Origin: an uncultured Desulfobulbaceae bacterium
Lineage (GTDB): Bacteria > Desulfobacterota > Desulfobulbia > Desulfobulbales > Desulfobulbaceae
Reading direction: 5' to 3'
Assembly: GCA_947259225.1 (NCBI GenBank)
Contig: CAMYLK010000003.1
Span: 153,515-217,514, forward strand
DNA: 64,000 bases
A program made the translations under genes and the position numbers. The notes beneath the pieces were generated by a model. That model was not told the origin of the DNA. It saw nothing but the letters and a program-made list of their open reading frames with translations, and made no database searches. Shown one piece after another: positions 53,124-62,519 of the stretch; within the stretch, counting starts at the first letter, position 1, and every line of letters begins with the position of its first letter.

Positions 53124-55009
53124 TGTGCGGAATTGCAGGATTCTTCAGTGCTGACAGTGTTTATCAGCCTGCCTCTATTGTTTCACGAATGCTCGATGCC
53201 ATAGAGCACAGGGGGCCTGACGGTAGAGGAGAAGCCTCTTTTGCCAACTGTAATCTTGGTCATGTGCGGCTGGCAATTATTGACATCGAAGGCGGCATCC
53301 AGCCGATGAGCACCCCTGACAAACGGTTCTGGATTTCCTATAATGGTGAATTGTACAACTTTCTTGAGATTAAAGAGGGGCTGGTAAAGGCCGGAGTAGA
53401 TTTTCAGACCCACTCGGACACCGAAGTTGTCTTGAATGCCTTCAAGAATAGTGGTCCTGAATGCCTGAAGCAGTTTCGAGGCATGTTTGCCTTTGCTCTC
53501 TGGGATGATGAATCAAAGGAAGGATTCCTTGTCAGGGACAGCATGGGTATAAAGCCGCTTTTCTTTACAAATCATGACGATCAGCTTGTTTTCGGGTCAG
53601 AAATAAAAGCTCTGCTGCAATTTCCCGGGGCCAGAAAATCCCTTGACCTGCAATCCCTCCACCTCATGATGAACTACCGGTATATACCCGGAGAAAAAAC
53701 CCTGTTCCACAACATTTTTCATCTCATGCCCGGTCATTTCCTTCACTGGAAAGAGGGTCGCTTTACTGTTAAAAAGTGGGATAAAAAGTCCTCTGACAAT
53801 AGTCATCTATCGGTTGAGAGTATACGATCCAGCCTTAAAAAGGCAATTCAGCGGCAACTTGTCAGCGATGTCCCTTTAGGCAGCTACCTGTCTGCAGGAA
53901 TAGACTCTGCAACAATTCTTGCTTTATCTCTTAAGGGCGGAGATACAGCATCGCATAACTTTCCTACTTTTACCATACAGACCGGTGATTCCCCTCTTGA
54001 GCATATCCATGCCGCTGAAACAGCCGGAATAATGCAGGTCACGAACTATCAGGGTGAAGTTGAAAACAACCTCGAACAACATCTTGCAAATGTCATATGG
54101 CACCTCGAAGTACCTAAGGTCAACGCTTACCAGTCGGCCCTGGTGGCCCGTCTCGCGAGGAAGCATGTAAAAGTGGCATTGTCAGGCCTGGGAGGGGATG
54201 AAATTTTTCTGGGATATACCATTCATCGTTACCTTCACCGGCTGCACAGTATCCAGAATACCATTCCCCACCTTCCTGCTTTACTGGGAAAGATATCTCA
54301 CCCCCTCATTTCCAGGCTGGGCATACATTTTGAAGAATATGCCAGGGGCTTTCAGGCACTTGCAGCTCTGCCGGATTTCAGACAGGTATATGCCATTATC
54401 AGGAATGTGTGGGACTCGCCTGAAAACAGAAAACGGATATATGGACCGCGTATGCTGGAGCAACGTTTTGACAATGCATTTTCCTCCCTTGAAAAGGAAT
54501 GGGATGAGACAAGCGTAGATCCTGTCCAATGCTGTGCTTCCTTCGAACTGAAGAACAAGATGGTTAATGACCTCCTGCTGCAGGAGGACAGGCTGAGCAT
54601 GGCTTACGGGCTCGAAGTAAGGGTACCGTTCCTTGATGAGGATCTGGTTAACCTGGTAACTCATATCCCGGTTGAGCATCGTATGCCGAGAGGGCAATTG
54701 AAAGGCCTCATGAAAGAGACGGTTGCAGCATGGCTTCCGCAAAGCATCCTCGATCGTCCGAAGAGCGGTTTCCAGCTTCCCATTCATCATGTATTCAACA
54801 CCCATCTCAAACCGTTGACCCAAGAGTATCTCAGTGTCAATAGGATAAAAAGAGACGGGCTTTTTAATCCTTCTTTTGTTACAAGTGTGCTCAACGCCAA
54901 GCCGGATAAACGGCTCCGATGGCATTATTTTTTATTGTATCTCATGATCGGTACTGCAATCTGGATTGACTTGTTTGAAAACGATGAACCACCCCCCGCA
55001 TGGCCCTGA
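53123..55009 (+). CDS. asnB: Asparagine synthase-like amidotransferase
   Basis: A 628-residue AsnB-family enzyme. The N-terminal Ntn glutaminase starts with the catalytic C2 (MCGIAGFF), with VRLAIIDIEGG and YNGELYNF. The synthase domain has the ATP loop SAGIDSATIL and GLGGDEIFLGY. Within glycan clusters, AsnB homologues often amidate a sugar acid rather than make asparagine, which may be so here. It overlaps the upstream gene by one base and the downstream gene by about 26. Confidence 0.92.
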   Translation: MCGIAGFFSADSVYQPASIVSRMLDAIEHRGPDGRGEASFANCNLGHVRLAIIDIEGGIQPMSTPDKRFWISYNGELYNFLEIKEGLVKAGVDFQTHSDTEVVLNAFKNSGPECLKQFRGMFAFALWDDESKEGFLVRDSMGIKPLFFTNHDDQLVFGSEIKALLQFPGARKSLDLQSLHLMMNYRYIPGEKTLFHNIFHLMPGHFLHWKEGRFTVKKWDKKSSDNSHLSVESIRSSLKKAIQRQLVSDVPLGSYLSAGIDSATILALSLKGGDTASHNFPTFTIQTGDSPLEHIHAAETAGIMQVTNYQGEVENNLEQHLANVIWHLEVPKVNAYQSALVARLARKHVKVALSGLGGDEIFLGYTIHRYLHRLHSIQNTIPHLPALLGKISHPLISRLGIHFEEYARGFQALAALPDFRQVYAIIRNVWDSPENRKRIYGPRMLEQRFDNAFSSLEKEWDETSVDPVQCCASFELKNKMVNDLLLQEDRLSMAYGLEVRVPFLDEDLVNLVTHIPVEHRMPRGQLKGLMKETVAAWLPQSILDRPKSGFQLPIHHVFNTHLKPLTQEYLSVNRIKRDGLFNPSFVTSVLNAKPDKRLRWHYFLLYLMIGTAIWIDLFENDEPPPAWP

Positions 55010-56210
55010 AGCCGCTGATATTGATCAAGTCCTTGACTGGGTCTACACCTGGAGCACAAAGCAGGATCTCAGAGGCTTTAATAAACACGATGGACTGAAC
55101 AGCCCCGTACTGAGGTTTTTCCTGGGCTGGGCAAAATGGCCCCGCATTATAGCAATCCAGAGTGTCATGCGGGCTCCTGTAAACATCCGCCCTCTCCTGG
55201 GAGTTCAACGAACAATCAACCCCAAGGGACTGGCACTGTTCACTCTGGGCCTGCTGCACAGGTATAGTGTATCCCAAAATAACACATATCTTTCCGAAGC
55301 TGAAAGGATCCTGCAGATCCTGTATGAATGCAGGAGTGATGGGGAAACATGGTCCGGCAATTGCTGGGGATATCCTTACCCCTGGCAGGACCTTGGTTTT
55401 TTTGCTCCAACAAATACGCCGAATGCTGTTGTCACCTCTTTTGTCTGTGAAGCTTATCTTCAGGCTTACCGCATAACCAGAAAAACCGAATACCTTGATA
55501 CTGTATCAAGTGCTTTACGTTTCTTTCTTCAAGACCTGACGGTTATTGAGGAGACTGCCGAAATTCTTTGCCTGGGCTATATGCCTCTCCCCATGACGAT
55601 GAGAGTAATGGATGTATCAATTCTGGTCGGCGCTGTACTCGCGCAGTACGGAAAGCTGGCAGATACTGCAGAATATACTGTCCAGGCAAAAAAACTGGTA
55701 AATTTTGTTGTCAGCAGGCAGACCGATTATGGAGCATGGTTTTACACCGATCCCCCCGAAGACTCTCCTATAGGCCATGACAATTATCATACCGGGTTTA
55801 TCCTTGATGCGCTATGGCGTTATATGGATGCGACCGGCAACTGGGAATGGAAAACACGTTATGACCTTGGCCTGGATTTCTATGCCGGGAAACTCTTCAA
55901 CCAGGACGGATCACCACGCTGGATGAGCGACAAGAACTACCCATACGACATCCATGGAGCGGCACAGGGGCTGATTACATTTTCACTCGCCTTGAAAAAC
56001 GGGTATGATCATGCCATGCTTCTGGAGAAGATCCATAATTGGGCAATGAATAACATGTACGATCCTGAAGGACGTTTCTACTATCAACAGAACAAATATT
56101 TCACAAAAAAATTTACTCTCCTGCGGTGGTGTAACGCCTGGATGTTCAGAGCATTGTCTGCATATCATTATGCCATCAGGAAAACACAAAAGGAAGAAAC
56201 TGTACCTTGA
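54984..56210 (+). CDS. Alpha/alpha-toroid protein, glycan-associated
   Basis: A 408-residue protein of repeated helical hairpins with many aromatics (WSGNCWGYPYPWQDLGFF, SRQTDYGAWFY, HDNYHTGFILDALWRYM, YPYDIHGAAQGLITF). This looks like a six-hairpin toroid as in glycoside hydrolases, lyases and C5-epimerases. No signal peptide is seen. It is often mislabelled in databases, and I cannot name a substrate. ATG 54984 is chosen; a TTG at 54966 is also in frame. It overlaps asnB, and the next gene overlaps its stop (TTGA). The position suggests action on a sugar intermediate. Confidence 0.7.
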   Translation: MNHPPHGPEAADIDQVLDWVYTWSTKQDLRGFNKHDGLNSPVLRFFLGWAKWPRIIAIQSVMRAPVNIRPLLGVQRTINPKGLALFTLGLLHRYSVSQNNTYLSEAERILQILYECRSDGETWSGNCWGYPYPWQDLGFFAPTNTPNAVVTSFVCEAYLQAYRITRKTEYLDTVSSALRFFLQDLTVIEETAEILCLGYMPLPMTMRVMDVSILVGAVLAQYGKLADTAEYTVQAKKLVNFVVSRQTDYGAWFYTDPPEDSPIGHDNYHTGFILDALWRYMDATGNWEWKTRYDLGLDFYAGKLFNQDGSPRWMSDKNYPYDIHGAAQGLITFSLALKNGYDHAMLLEKIHNWAMNNMYDPEGRFYYQQNKYFTKKFTLLRWCNAWMFRALSAYHYAIRKTQKEETVP

Positions 56211-56974
56211 ACGGCTCAGAACTGGCACACACACCCGGGCTTGGTTTTTTTGAAAAATCGTACATCAGGGTTTTCGGTGCACCAATCAATGGCCTCCGCA
56301 TACGTATACGGAGGATTCTGCCTGTAATCGATGGGTATCCATCAAAAATACTTGATGCCGGTTGCGGCAGAGGGGTTTTTTCAATGCTTCTTGCGCAAAA
56401 ATTCCCGGATGCAGAGATACACGGTGTAGACCTGGACAACGAGCAGCTCACTGTCAACAGGGAGATATCCAAAACAGCTAAACTGCATAATGTTCACTAT
56501 GCATGTCAGGACGTAGCATTATTGCCTTATAAAGAGGAATTTGATATCGTTCTGTCAGTTGATAATATTGAACATATTGAAGATGATCAAAAGGCCCTGA
56601 ACTGTCTGGCAGAAAGCCTGAAATCAGGCGGGACACTGTATCTGCACGTTCCAGCCTATGAAAGACGGTGGGTTTTTTTCGCATTCAGGACAAACTTTGA
56701 CGTACCGGGTCATTTCAGGCCTGGGTATAGACTGGAAGATATTTCAGAAAAAATTAATAAAACCGGGCTCCGTATTGTTAAAGCATATCATACCTACGGT
56801 TGGCTTGAGAATATCAGTAATAACATCTCATATTTCATTACAAGAGCAGAAGCCAAGAACAAAATGATCTACGCCATCTTGTTTCCACTACTCAACTTTA
56901 TGGCCTGGATGGGCCGGAATTCGAAACCTGCAAAGGGTGCAGGTGTCATGATCATAGCAGAAAAAAGGGGTTGA
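56207..56974 (+). CDS. Class I SAM-dependent methyltransferase
   Basis: A 255-residue methyltransferase with motif I LDAGCGRGVFSMLLA, an acidic motif II VDLD, and VLSVDNIEHIEDD. The C-terminal part is hydrophobic near residues 215-235, perhaps touching the membrane. The TTG start overlaps the upstream stop by four bases. It follows the toroid protein and precedes the fused oxidoreductase. Probably methylates a sugar or lipid-linked intermediate. Confidence 0.87.
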   Translation: MNGSELAHTPGLGFFEKSYIRVFGAPINGLRIRIRRILPVIDGYPSKILDAGCGRGVFSMLLAQKFPDAEIHGVDLDNEQLTVNREISKTAKLHNVHYACQDVALLPYKEEFDIVLSVDNIEHIEDDQKALNCLAESLKSGGTLYLHVPAYERRWVFFAFRTNFDVPGHFRPGYRLEDISEKINKTGLRIVKAYHTYGWLENISNNISYFITRAEAKNKMIYAILFPLLNFMAWMGRNSKPAKGAGVMIIAEKRG

Positions 56975-56977
56975 TCA

Positions 56978-59101
56978 ATGCGCCAGGTTTTCAGAAGAGT
57001 ACTTGACCCCAAGGGGAAGATACAGATCGAAGAGGTCCCCTCCCCGGGTTGCGGGCCTGATCAGGTACTCGTTGATACGAGGTATACTGTCATAAGTGTG
57101 GGGACCGAGGGAGCAACCCTGAGTAAAACCTTCCCGGAACTGGTGAAGCAATCCCTGCAGGACCCCTGGATGCGAAATGCAGTCAAGAACCTTATACTTG
57201 GGGCAAGTCCCCAGGCCATAAAAAATATTGTCTGGGATGAAATTACCCAGCTGCGGGCTATAGGGTACAGCGGCTCCGGCATAGCTCTGGAAGTCGGCAA
57301 AAACGTCAGGGATATCAGTCCCGGTGACAAGGTTGCTTTTGCTGCCCAGGGCCATGCAGAAATTGTTGCTTCATCCGGAAATCTGACAGTACCCATCCCT
57401 GAAAATGTTTCCCTGAAGGATGCATCATTCGTTACTCTTGGCGGCATTGCCATGCAGGGAGTCAGGAGAGCTGAGATTCAGCTTGGTGAAAAAGTAGCTG
57501 TGATCGGTCTTGGACTGGTCGGCCAGATAGTCGCACAACTCATACACGCTGCAGGAGGGCATGTCATTGGAATAGATGTCAATCCACAGAGGCTGGATGA
57601 ATTAAAGGAAATTCTCCCGCATGCTCAACTTGTCAATGCTTCAGAACATGATCCTGTACAGATGGTAACTTCACTGACCGGGAATTTTGGCGCAGATGCC
57701 GTGATAATCTGTGCAGCATCAAAAGATTCCCTGATCGCCAACCAGGCGATGAAGATGTCCAGAAAACAGGGTCGGGTGGTCTTTGTTGGCATTGTTAAAA
57801 TGGATCTGGAGAGGATGCCGTTTTTCCGCAACGAACTTGATTTGCGTTTTTCCAGGGCATATGGACCGGGCAGCTATGACAGTGACTACGATGCCGGCCG
57901 GATTGATTATCCCAAGCATTATGTCAGGTGGACGGAGAAGAGGAACCTGGAAGAATTCATCCAGCTCATGGCCGAGGGCAGGGTCAAAGTAAATACGCTT
58001 ATCGGGGGTGTTTTTCAGCTGGATGATGCACAAAAGGCGTATGATTCCATTTCAGACGGATCTTTACTCAAGACAGCAGCGCTCCTCGAGTACAAGGAAT
58101 CACCCCCAGAAAACATCTCTCAAAAACAGTCCATACAATCCCGGGTGACGACTACCGGGAATATCCGGATCGGTATCATTGGCTGCGGGAATTTTACGAG
58201 AAGCACACATATACCGAACCTCCATAACAACAATGACTTTCTCGTCAGAGGGGTGGCTTCGGCAACCGGGACCTCTGCCGCCTCGATAGGCTCCAGATAC
58301 GGTATCGAATACAGTACAACTGACTACAAGGAACTCCTCAAAGACCAGGAAATTGACGCAGTACTTGTTGCAACCCGTCATAATCTTCATGGGCCAATCG
58401 CGTGTGAAGCCCTCGCAGCTGGCAAGCATGTTTTTGTTGAAAAACCTGCTGTTCTCAACTGGGCGCAGCATAATCAACTGCGGGAGATACTGGAAAAAAC
58501 CGATAGAGTGTACATGGTCGGATACAACAGGAGATATGCACCTTTATCAGTGCAGCTGAAGGAGTATACCAACAGCACATTGCCGGTTATAATCAATTAT
58601 CACGTCTGCATTCCGGAAGTTCCCCCTGACCACTGGACCCTCAACAAAACTGAAGGCGGCGGTAGGCTGGTAGGTGAAGCCGAACATTTTTTTGATTTCT
58701 GCAACTTTATTGCCAGTGGAAATACTCCATCAGTGTCAGCCGATTGCATTCTTATCGGAGGACAAACACCGGAGTCCCAGTACAATTTTACTGTCAACCT
58801 CAACTATGACAGCAAAGCCCTTGCAACAGTAACATATACTTCGTATGCAGCTCCCGGTTCACCCCGTGAAAAAATAACAGTCATGCAAAGCCAGCAGACC
58901 ATGGTACTAGAAGATTTCAAAAAACTGACCATCTCCGGTAAAGTAAAAAAATCTCATCGCAACCAATTCGGGGACATGGGACATAAGGCAGAACTGGAAC
59001 ATTTTGCTTCCCTTATAAAGGAAAGCAGACGGACCTCAACAGTAGAACTCCTGACAGCGTCAAGAATCTCATTGACAGCAATGGATACACTTACAATATA
59101 A
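56978..59101 (+). CDS. Fused MDR dehydrogenase / Gfo-Idh-MocA oxidoreductase
   Basis: A 707-residue bi-domain enzyme. Residues 1-365 form a medium-chain, zinc-type alcohol dehydrogenase-like unit with VIGLGLVGQIVAQL as its NAD-binding loop. Residues 390-707 form a Gfo/Idh/MocA unit with IGIIGCGNFTRSTHIPNL and FVEKPAVL. Such fusions occur in glycan loci and may carry out sequential redox steps on one sugar nucleotide. It starts four bases after the methyltransferase gene and is followed by another methyltransferase. Confidence 0.9.
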   Translation: MRQVFRRVLDPKGKIQIEEVPSPGCGPDQVLVDTRYTVISVGTEGATLSKTFPELVKQSLQDPWMRNAVKNLILGASPQAIKNIVWDEITQLRAIGYSGSGIALEVGKNVRDISPGDKVAFAAQGHAEIVASSGNLTVPIPENVSLKDASFVTLGGIAMQGVRRAEIQLGEKVAVIGLGLVGQIVAQLIHAAGGHVIGIDVNPQRLDELKEILPHAQLVNASEHDPVQMVTSLTGNFGADAVIICAASKDSLIANQAMKMSRKQGRVVFVGIVKMDLERMPFFRNELDLRFSRAYGPGSYDSDYDAGRIDYPKHYVRWTEKRNLEEFIQLMAEGRVKVNTLIGGVFQLDDAQKAYDSISDGSLLKTAALLEYKESPPENISQKQSIQSRVTTTGNIRIGIIGCGNFTRSTHIPNLHNNNDFLVRGVASATGTSAASIGSRYGIEYSTTDYKELLKDQEIDAVLVATRHNLHGPIACEALAAGKHVFVEKPAVLNWAQHNQLREILEKTDRVYMVGYNRRYAPLSVQLKEYTNSTLPVIINYHVCIPEVPPDHWTLNKTEGGGRLVGEAEHFFDFCNFIASGNTPSVSADCILIGGQTPESQYNFTVNLNYDSKALATVTYTSYAAPGSPREKITVMQSQQTMVLEDFKKLTISGKVKKSHRNQFGDMGHKAELEHFASLIKESRRTSTVELLTASRISLTAMDTLTI

Positions 59102-59114
59102 AAGGAAGTCAGCC

Positions 59115-59861
59115 ATGGCAGCCACGTTAGATGATGTTAAAAATTTCTGGACACAGAACCTTAATGGTTTGAAATTTCTTGAGTCTTTCCCGAAAAATGC
59201 AGAACAATTCTGGACCGCATCTGATTTTCGATACAAGTATCATTATCACCTCCCTCCCCTATTCGACAGAATCTCGAGGGATCAACCCGGTGCAAGCCTA
59301 CTGGAGATCGGGTGCGGCATGGGTGACGATACAGCCCAGTGGGCAAAAAGAGATATGCAGGTTACGGCTATTGACTTGACTGAACCTGCGGTTGAATGCA
59401 CCAAACAAAGGCTGAGGATTTGCGGTCTGGACGCTGAAGTGAAACAAGGGAACGCTGAACACCTTGATTTCCCTGACAACACCTTTGATATTGTGTATTC
59501 ATTCGGAGTGCTGCACCATAGCCCGGACACTCCTAAAACAATAGTGGAAGTCCTCAGGGTTCTTAAGCCAGGCGGAAAAGCTCTCATAATGCTGTACAAC
59601 AGAAAATCATTAAACTACGCAGTACACCGGGTTTTAAATTATCCTTTTGATGGAAGCAGAAAGGATCCTTGTCCTGTAGAGCACACCTATACCAAAGAGC
59701 AGATAATGGAAATGTTTAAGAACTTCTCAACCAGTAACATATCTGTCGATTATTTGTTTGGAACAGGATACGGCACGGTAAATCGTTTCATGCCCATATT
59801 TCTCCATCGCAGCCTGGGAAAAAGTATTGGCTGGCACCTGATGATTGAAGCAGTGAAATAA
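59115..59861 (+). CDS. Class I SAM-dependent methyltransferase
   Basis: A 248-residue methyltransferase. SAM motif I is LLEIGCGMGDDTAQWA; the acidic residue follows in VTAIDLTE; VYSFGVLHHSPDT and LKPGGKALIMLYN complete the core. It begins with a linker-like KNFWTQNLNG. It lies 14 bases after the bi-domain oxidoreductase with AAAGGA before the ATG. Target likely a sugar or a lipid carrier intermediate. Confidence 0.88.
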   Translation: MAATLDDVKNFWTQNLNGLKFLESFPKNAEQFWTASDFRYKYHYHLPPLFDRISRDQPGASLLEIGCGMGDDTAQWAKRDMQVTAIDLTEPAVECTKQRLRICGLDAEVKQGNAEHLDFPDNTFDIVYSFGVLHHSPDTPKTIVEVLRVLKPGGKALIMLYNRKSLNYAVHRVLNYPFDGSRKDPCPVEHTYTKEQIMEMFKNFSTSNISVDYLFGTGYGTVNRFMPIFLHRSLGKSIGWHLMIEAVK

Positions 59862-59870
59862 GCTGCAAAG

Positions 59871-60836
59871 ATGGACTCACAGAATTCCCAGAAAGATGTC
59901 CTGTATATTCTCAATAAAACGAGTCGGGGACCAATTGGAATATTGGTTGGTTTTTCGATTTTACTGTTTTGTATTTACAGGATCGGATTCAACGATATAT
60001 TCCAAAGTTTATTAGGGGCCAGGCCCCATTTTATCATATTCGTTTTTGCGGTATTATCCTGCTGGGTTGCATTGGGAGCTCTTAACATTAAAATAATGCT
60101 CAAACCCCTTGTAACCCCTCTTTATTTAGCTGTGTTCCGGTTTTACTGCAAGGCAAACATGCTCGCTCTTGTCACACCGGGACAGATCGGGGATACTATC
60201 CTGATAGGTTTTTTCAAACAGCTCTCTGTGCCTCTGGTCCAGGGTGCTGCCATCTTTAGTATTGACAAATTAATCACATTATTCTGGTATATTGTTTTAT
60301 CTTCATATGGAATCTATTTGCTTGAGGATTCTTTATGGCAGCTCAACCTGCCAGCGAGTGAACAATTCATCTCGGGTGCAAAATTCATATTTTTTTGTAT
60401 CGCTCTTGTAAGTTGCGCGTTCCTCATCTACCTGAAGCAAAAATTTATCTCCCAGGAACGTATAAATAACTGGATCAGATTGCTTAAAGAATACCTGAGC
60501 AAGGGGAAGCAGGCCGTCTTTCTGAACTGGTGCACCACTTTGATAAGAACTATATTCTTAGGCGGTGCGTACTGGCTTATGATAAAATCCTATGGTCCAT
60601 CCTTACCTTTTCTGCCTACACTCTGTTTTTCAATCATGGGTGGAATGGTAGCCTATATTCCAATCAGCTTTAACGGTTTGGGTACGGTTGAAGCTTCCCA
60701 CATCTTTTTATTCAGTACCATAGGCATAGAGCCAGCACCTATACTGGCTGCGACTGTTTCATTGAGACTGATGATGATCGTCACCCTCAGCCTTGGTATT
60801 TTATTATCAAAATATCTTTCTGAAAAATCATCATAG
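59871..60836 (+). CDS. Flippase-like membrane protein (LPG synthase TM family)
   Basis: A 321-residue protein with about seven TM helices of the lysylphosphatidylglycerol synthase TM / flippase-like family. It has FNDIFQSL, LVTPGQIGDTILIGFF and GGMVAYIPISFNGLGTVEASHIF. Members sit in many glycan loci and may move lipid-linked intermediates, but activity is not proven. It ends the rightward run; the next genes point the other way. Confidence 0.87.
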   Translation: MDSQNSQKDVLYILNKTSRGPIGILVGFSILLFCIYRIGFNDIFQSLLGARPHFIIFVFAVLSCWVALGALNIKIMLKPLVTPLYLAVFRFYCKANMLALVTPGQIGDTILIGFFKQLSVPLVQGAAIFSIDKLITLFWYIVLSSYGIYLLEDSLWQLNLPASEQFISGAKFIFFCIALVSCAFLIYLKQKFISQERINNWIRLLKEYLSKGKQAVFLNWCTTLIRTIFLGGAYWLMIKSYGPSLPFLPTLCFSIMGGMVAYIPISFNGLGTVEASHIFLFSTIGIEPAPILAATVSLRLMMIVTLSLGILLSKYLSEKSS

Positions 60837-60915
60837 GGGGAAAAACCGAGCTCCGTCCGGCTAACAGTCTGACAAGTATGGAAATACTTGCATACCTGCA
60901 AAGAAAGGCTGGAAT

Positions 60916-61680
60916 TTAAGATGCAGGCTTGATGAGCAATCCCTGACCTGTCGGCATTGAGAGGACTTTCACACCTGCTTGGTCAGCGAATTCATCTGCC
61001 CCCCTTTTTTGTGCTTCATGACCCGAGAAGCCATAATCATCGAGAACAATAATTCCCCCTGGCACCATTTTCGGCCAAAAAAATCTCAATGCCTCAATTT
61101 CCGGCTGGACACAGTTCATATCTATGGACAAATAAGCAACATTCTTAATGCTGACAGTATGTAAGGAGTCCGGGACAATTCCTTTCACAACAATCACATT
61201 TTCATGGTCCAGGAAACTATTTTTCACATACTCATAACAATCAGTATACAAATTTCTATGAGCTGCATGATCTTCATCAGAAACCAAATCTTCTACCAGC
61301 CCGCAGTATGTATCAAAAAGATAAAATTTCCGGTCATGCATGGCCTTGAAATCAATATATTCCATTACTGAAGAGGAAAGAAAAGCCCTGTTAACGCCAC
61401 ATTCAACGAAATCACCTTCAAGTTGCTTTGCATGGTAACCCGCCCATTGCGTCACATGTGCCCGCCAATGAATGTATGTACCCGGCTGACGATGAAGAGC
61501 AGCATTATATGCCTTTAAAAATTGATCATCTTTGAGAAAATCAGCATTATGCACTGTGACGAGTCCATCTTCATTATACGCAGCCCGAAAATGCAGCCTG
61601 TAAAAATCATATGTTCTTTTGGCACCAGGCAATTTTGATATAAAGCGCCGTAATTTTTGTTTTAATGTGTATTCCAACAT
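60916..61680 (-). CDS. TylF/MycF-like O-methyltransferase
   Basis: A 254-residue protein of the TylF/MycF group. It has GDFVECGVNRAFLS, FYLFDTYCGL, and LDDYGFSGHEAQKRGADEFA, where the paired Asp residues bind magnesium in this family. It likely methylates a sugar hydroxyl. It is convergent with the flippase-like gene and follows a second methyltransferase gene on the same strand, 27 bases apart. Confidence 0.88.
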   Translation of the reverse strand: MLEYTLKQKLRRFISKLPGAKRTYDFYRLHFRAAYNEDGLVTVHNADFLKDDQFLKAYNAALHRQPGTYIHWRAHVTQWAGYHAKQLEGDFVECGVNRAFLSSSVMEYIDFKAMHDRKFYLFDTYCGLVEDLVSDEDHAAHRNLYTDCYEYVKNSFLDHENVIVVKGIVPDSLHTVSIKNVAYLSIDMNCVQPEIEALRFFWPKMVPGGIIVLDDYGFSGHEAQKRGADEFADQAGVKVLSMPTGQGLLIKPAS

Positions 61681-61707
61681 TGTTACAGTATTGTTAAAGA
61701 AAAAAAA

Positions 61708-62391
61708 TTAGTTATATGCTCTCCAGAAAAACCAACGGTCTAAATATTTTTTCAAAAACCCGACAGCAAAAAAGTTCAGGATATATCGCTGAATAAATTC
61801 GAAAACCGTAATTTTCGGATTCCTGAAAGTAAATAAAAAGCTTTCAAAATCCTTAAACGATGCTCCAGCTGTATACTTTTGCATGTTTTCTGGCATAATT
61901 GGTCTTTCATCCGGGCTGAAAAATTGCAACCTGAATGGACCATCTGACATAAATATCTTATTCTGGATACAATGACCGTTCGGATCGTATCCTACTATAA
62001 CTCCCCCGGGAACCAGTACCCGGGAACATTCCTCCAACAACTCAACTTCTCGCCCTGGAATATGGTGCAGGAAAGCAGCGGCAACAATCAAATCAAATGA
62101 ATTGTCACCAAATGGAAGCCCAAAGGCATCTGCCTGAACTGAAGGAACTGGTGAAAATTTTAATAAATTATATGAAATATCAAGGCACACACATACAGTT
62201 TCGGGAGAATCTGCTATAAGCCGGCTGATCATGCCGGAACCGCCGCCAAGATCCAGAACTTTTCCATATCCTTGCCATTTTATCCTTTCGACCAGACGCT
62301 TCTGGTCCGTGGCTGACAAAGATATATACTCCTCTTCACCCCTTCTATCCCAATAATCCTGTTCTCTTTTGTAATTTGTATCTTTACTCAT
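61708..62391 (-). CDS. Class I SAM-dependent methyltransferase
   Basis: A 227-residue methyltransferase with KVLDLGGGSGMISRLI (motif I), VCLDIS (acidic residue), FDLIVAAAFLHHIPG and VLVPGGVIVGYDP. The last 50 residues are aromatic and may bind a lipid or membrane. It is transcribed leftward with the TylF-like gene and an SGNH hydrolase, which suggests a small methyl/acyl decoration set. Confidence 0.88.
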   Translation of the reverse strand: MSKDTNYKREQDYWDRRGEEEYISLSATDQKRLVERIKWQGYGKVLDLGGGSGMISRLIADSPETVCVCLDISYNLLKFSPVPSVQADAFGLPFGDNSFDLIVAAAFLHHIPGREVELLEECSRVLVPGGVIVGYDPNGHCIQNKIFMSDGPFRLQFFSPDERPIMPENMQKYTAGASFKDFESFLFTFRNPKITVFEFIQRYILNFFAVGFLKKYLDRWFFWRAYN

Positions 62392-62519
62392 CTGTTGTTA
62401 CTTTAGAAAACAGCTTTCCGTCATTAATTTCGAAACACACCCATTTTTCATGAACTGCTGATCCAGGTAAGGGAGTTCAGTAAATTTGTTATTTGGGAAT
62501 CCAACTGGATATTCATTTC

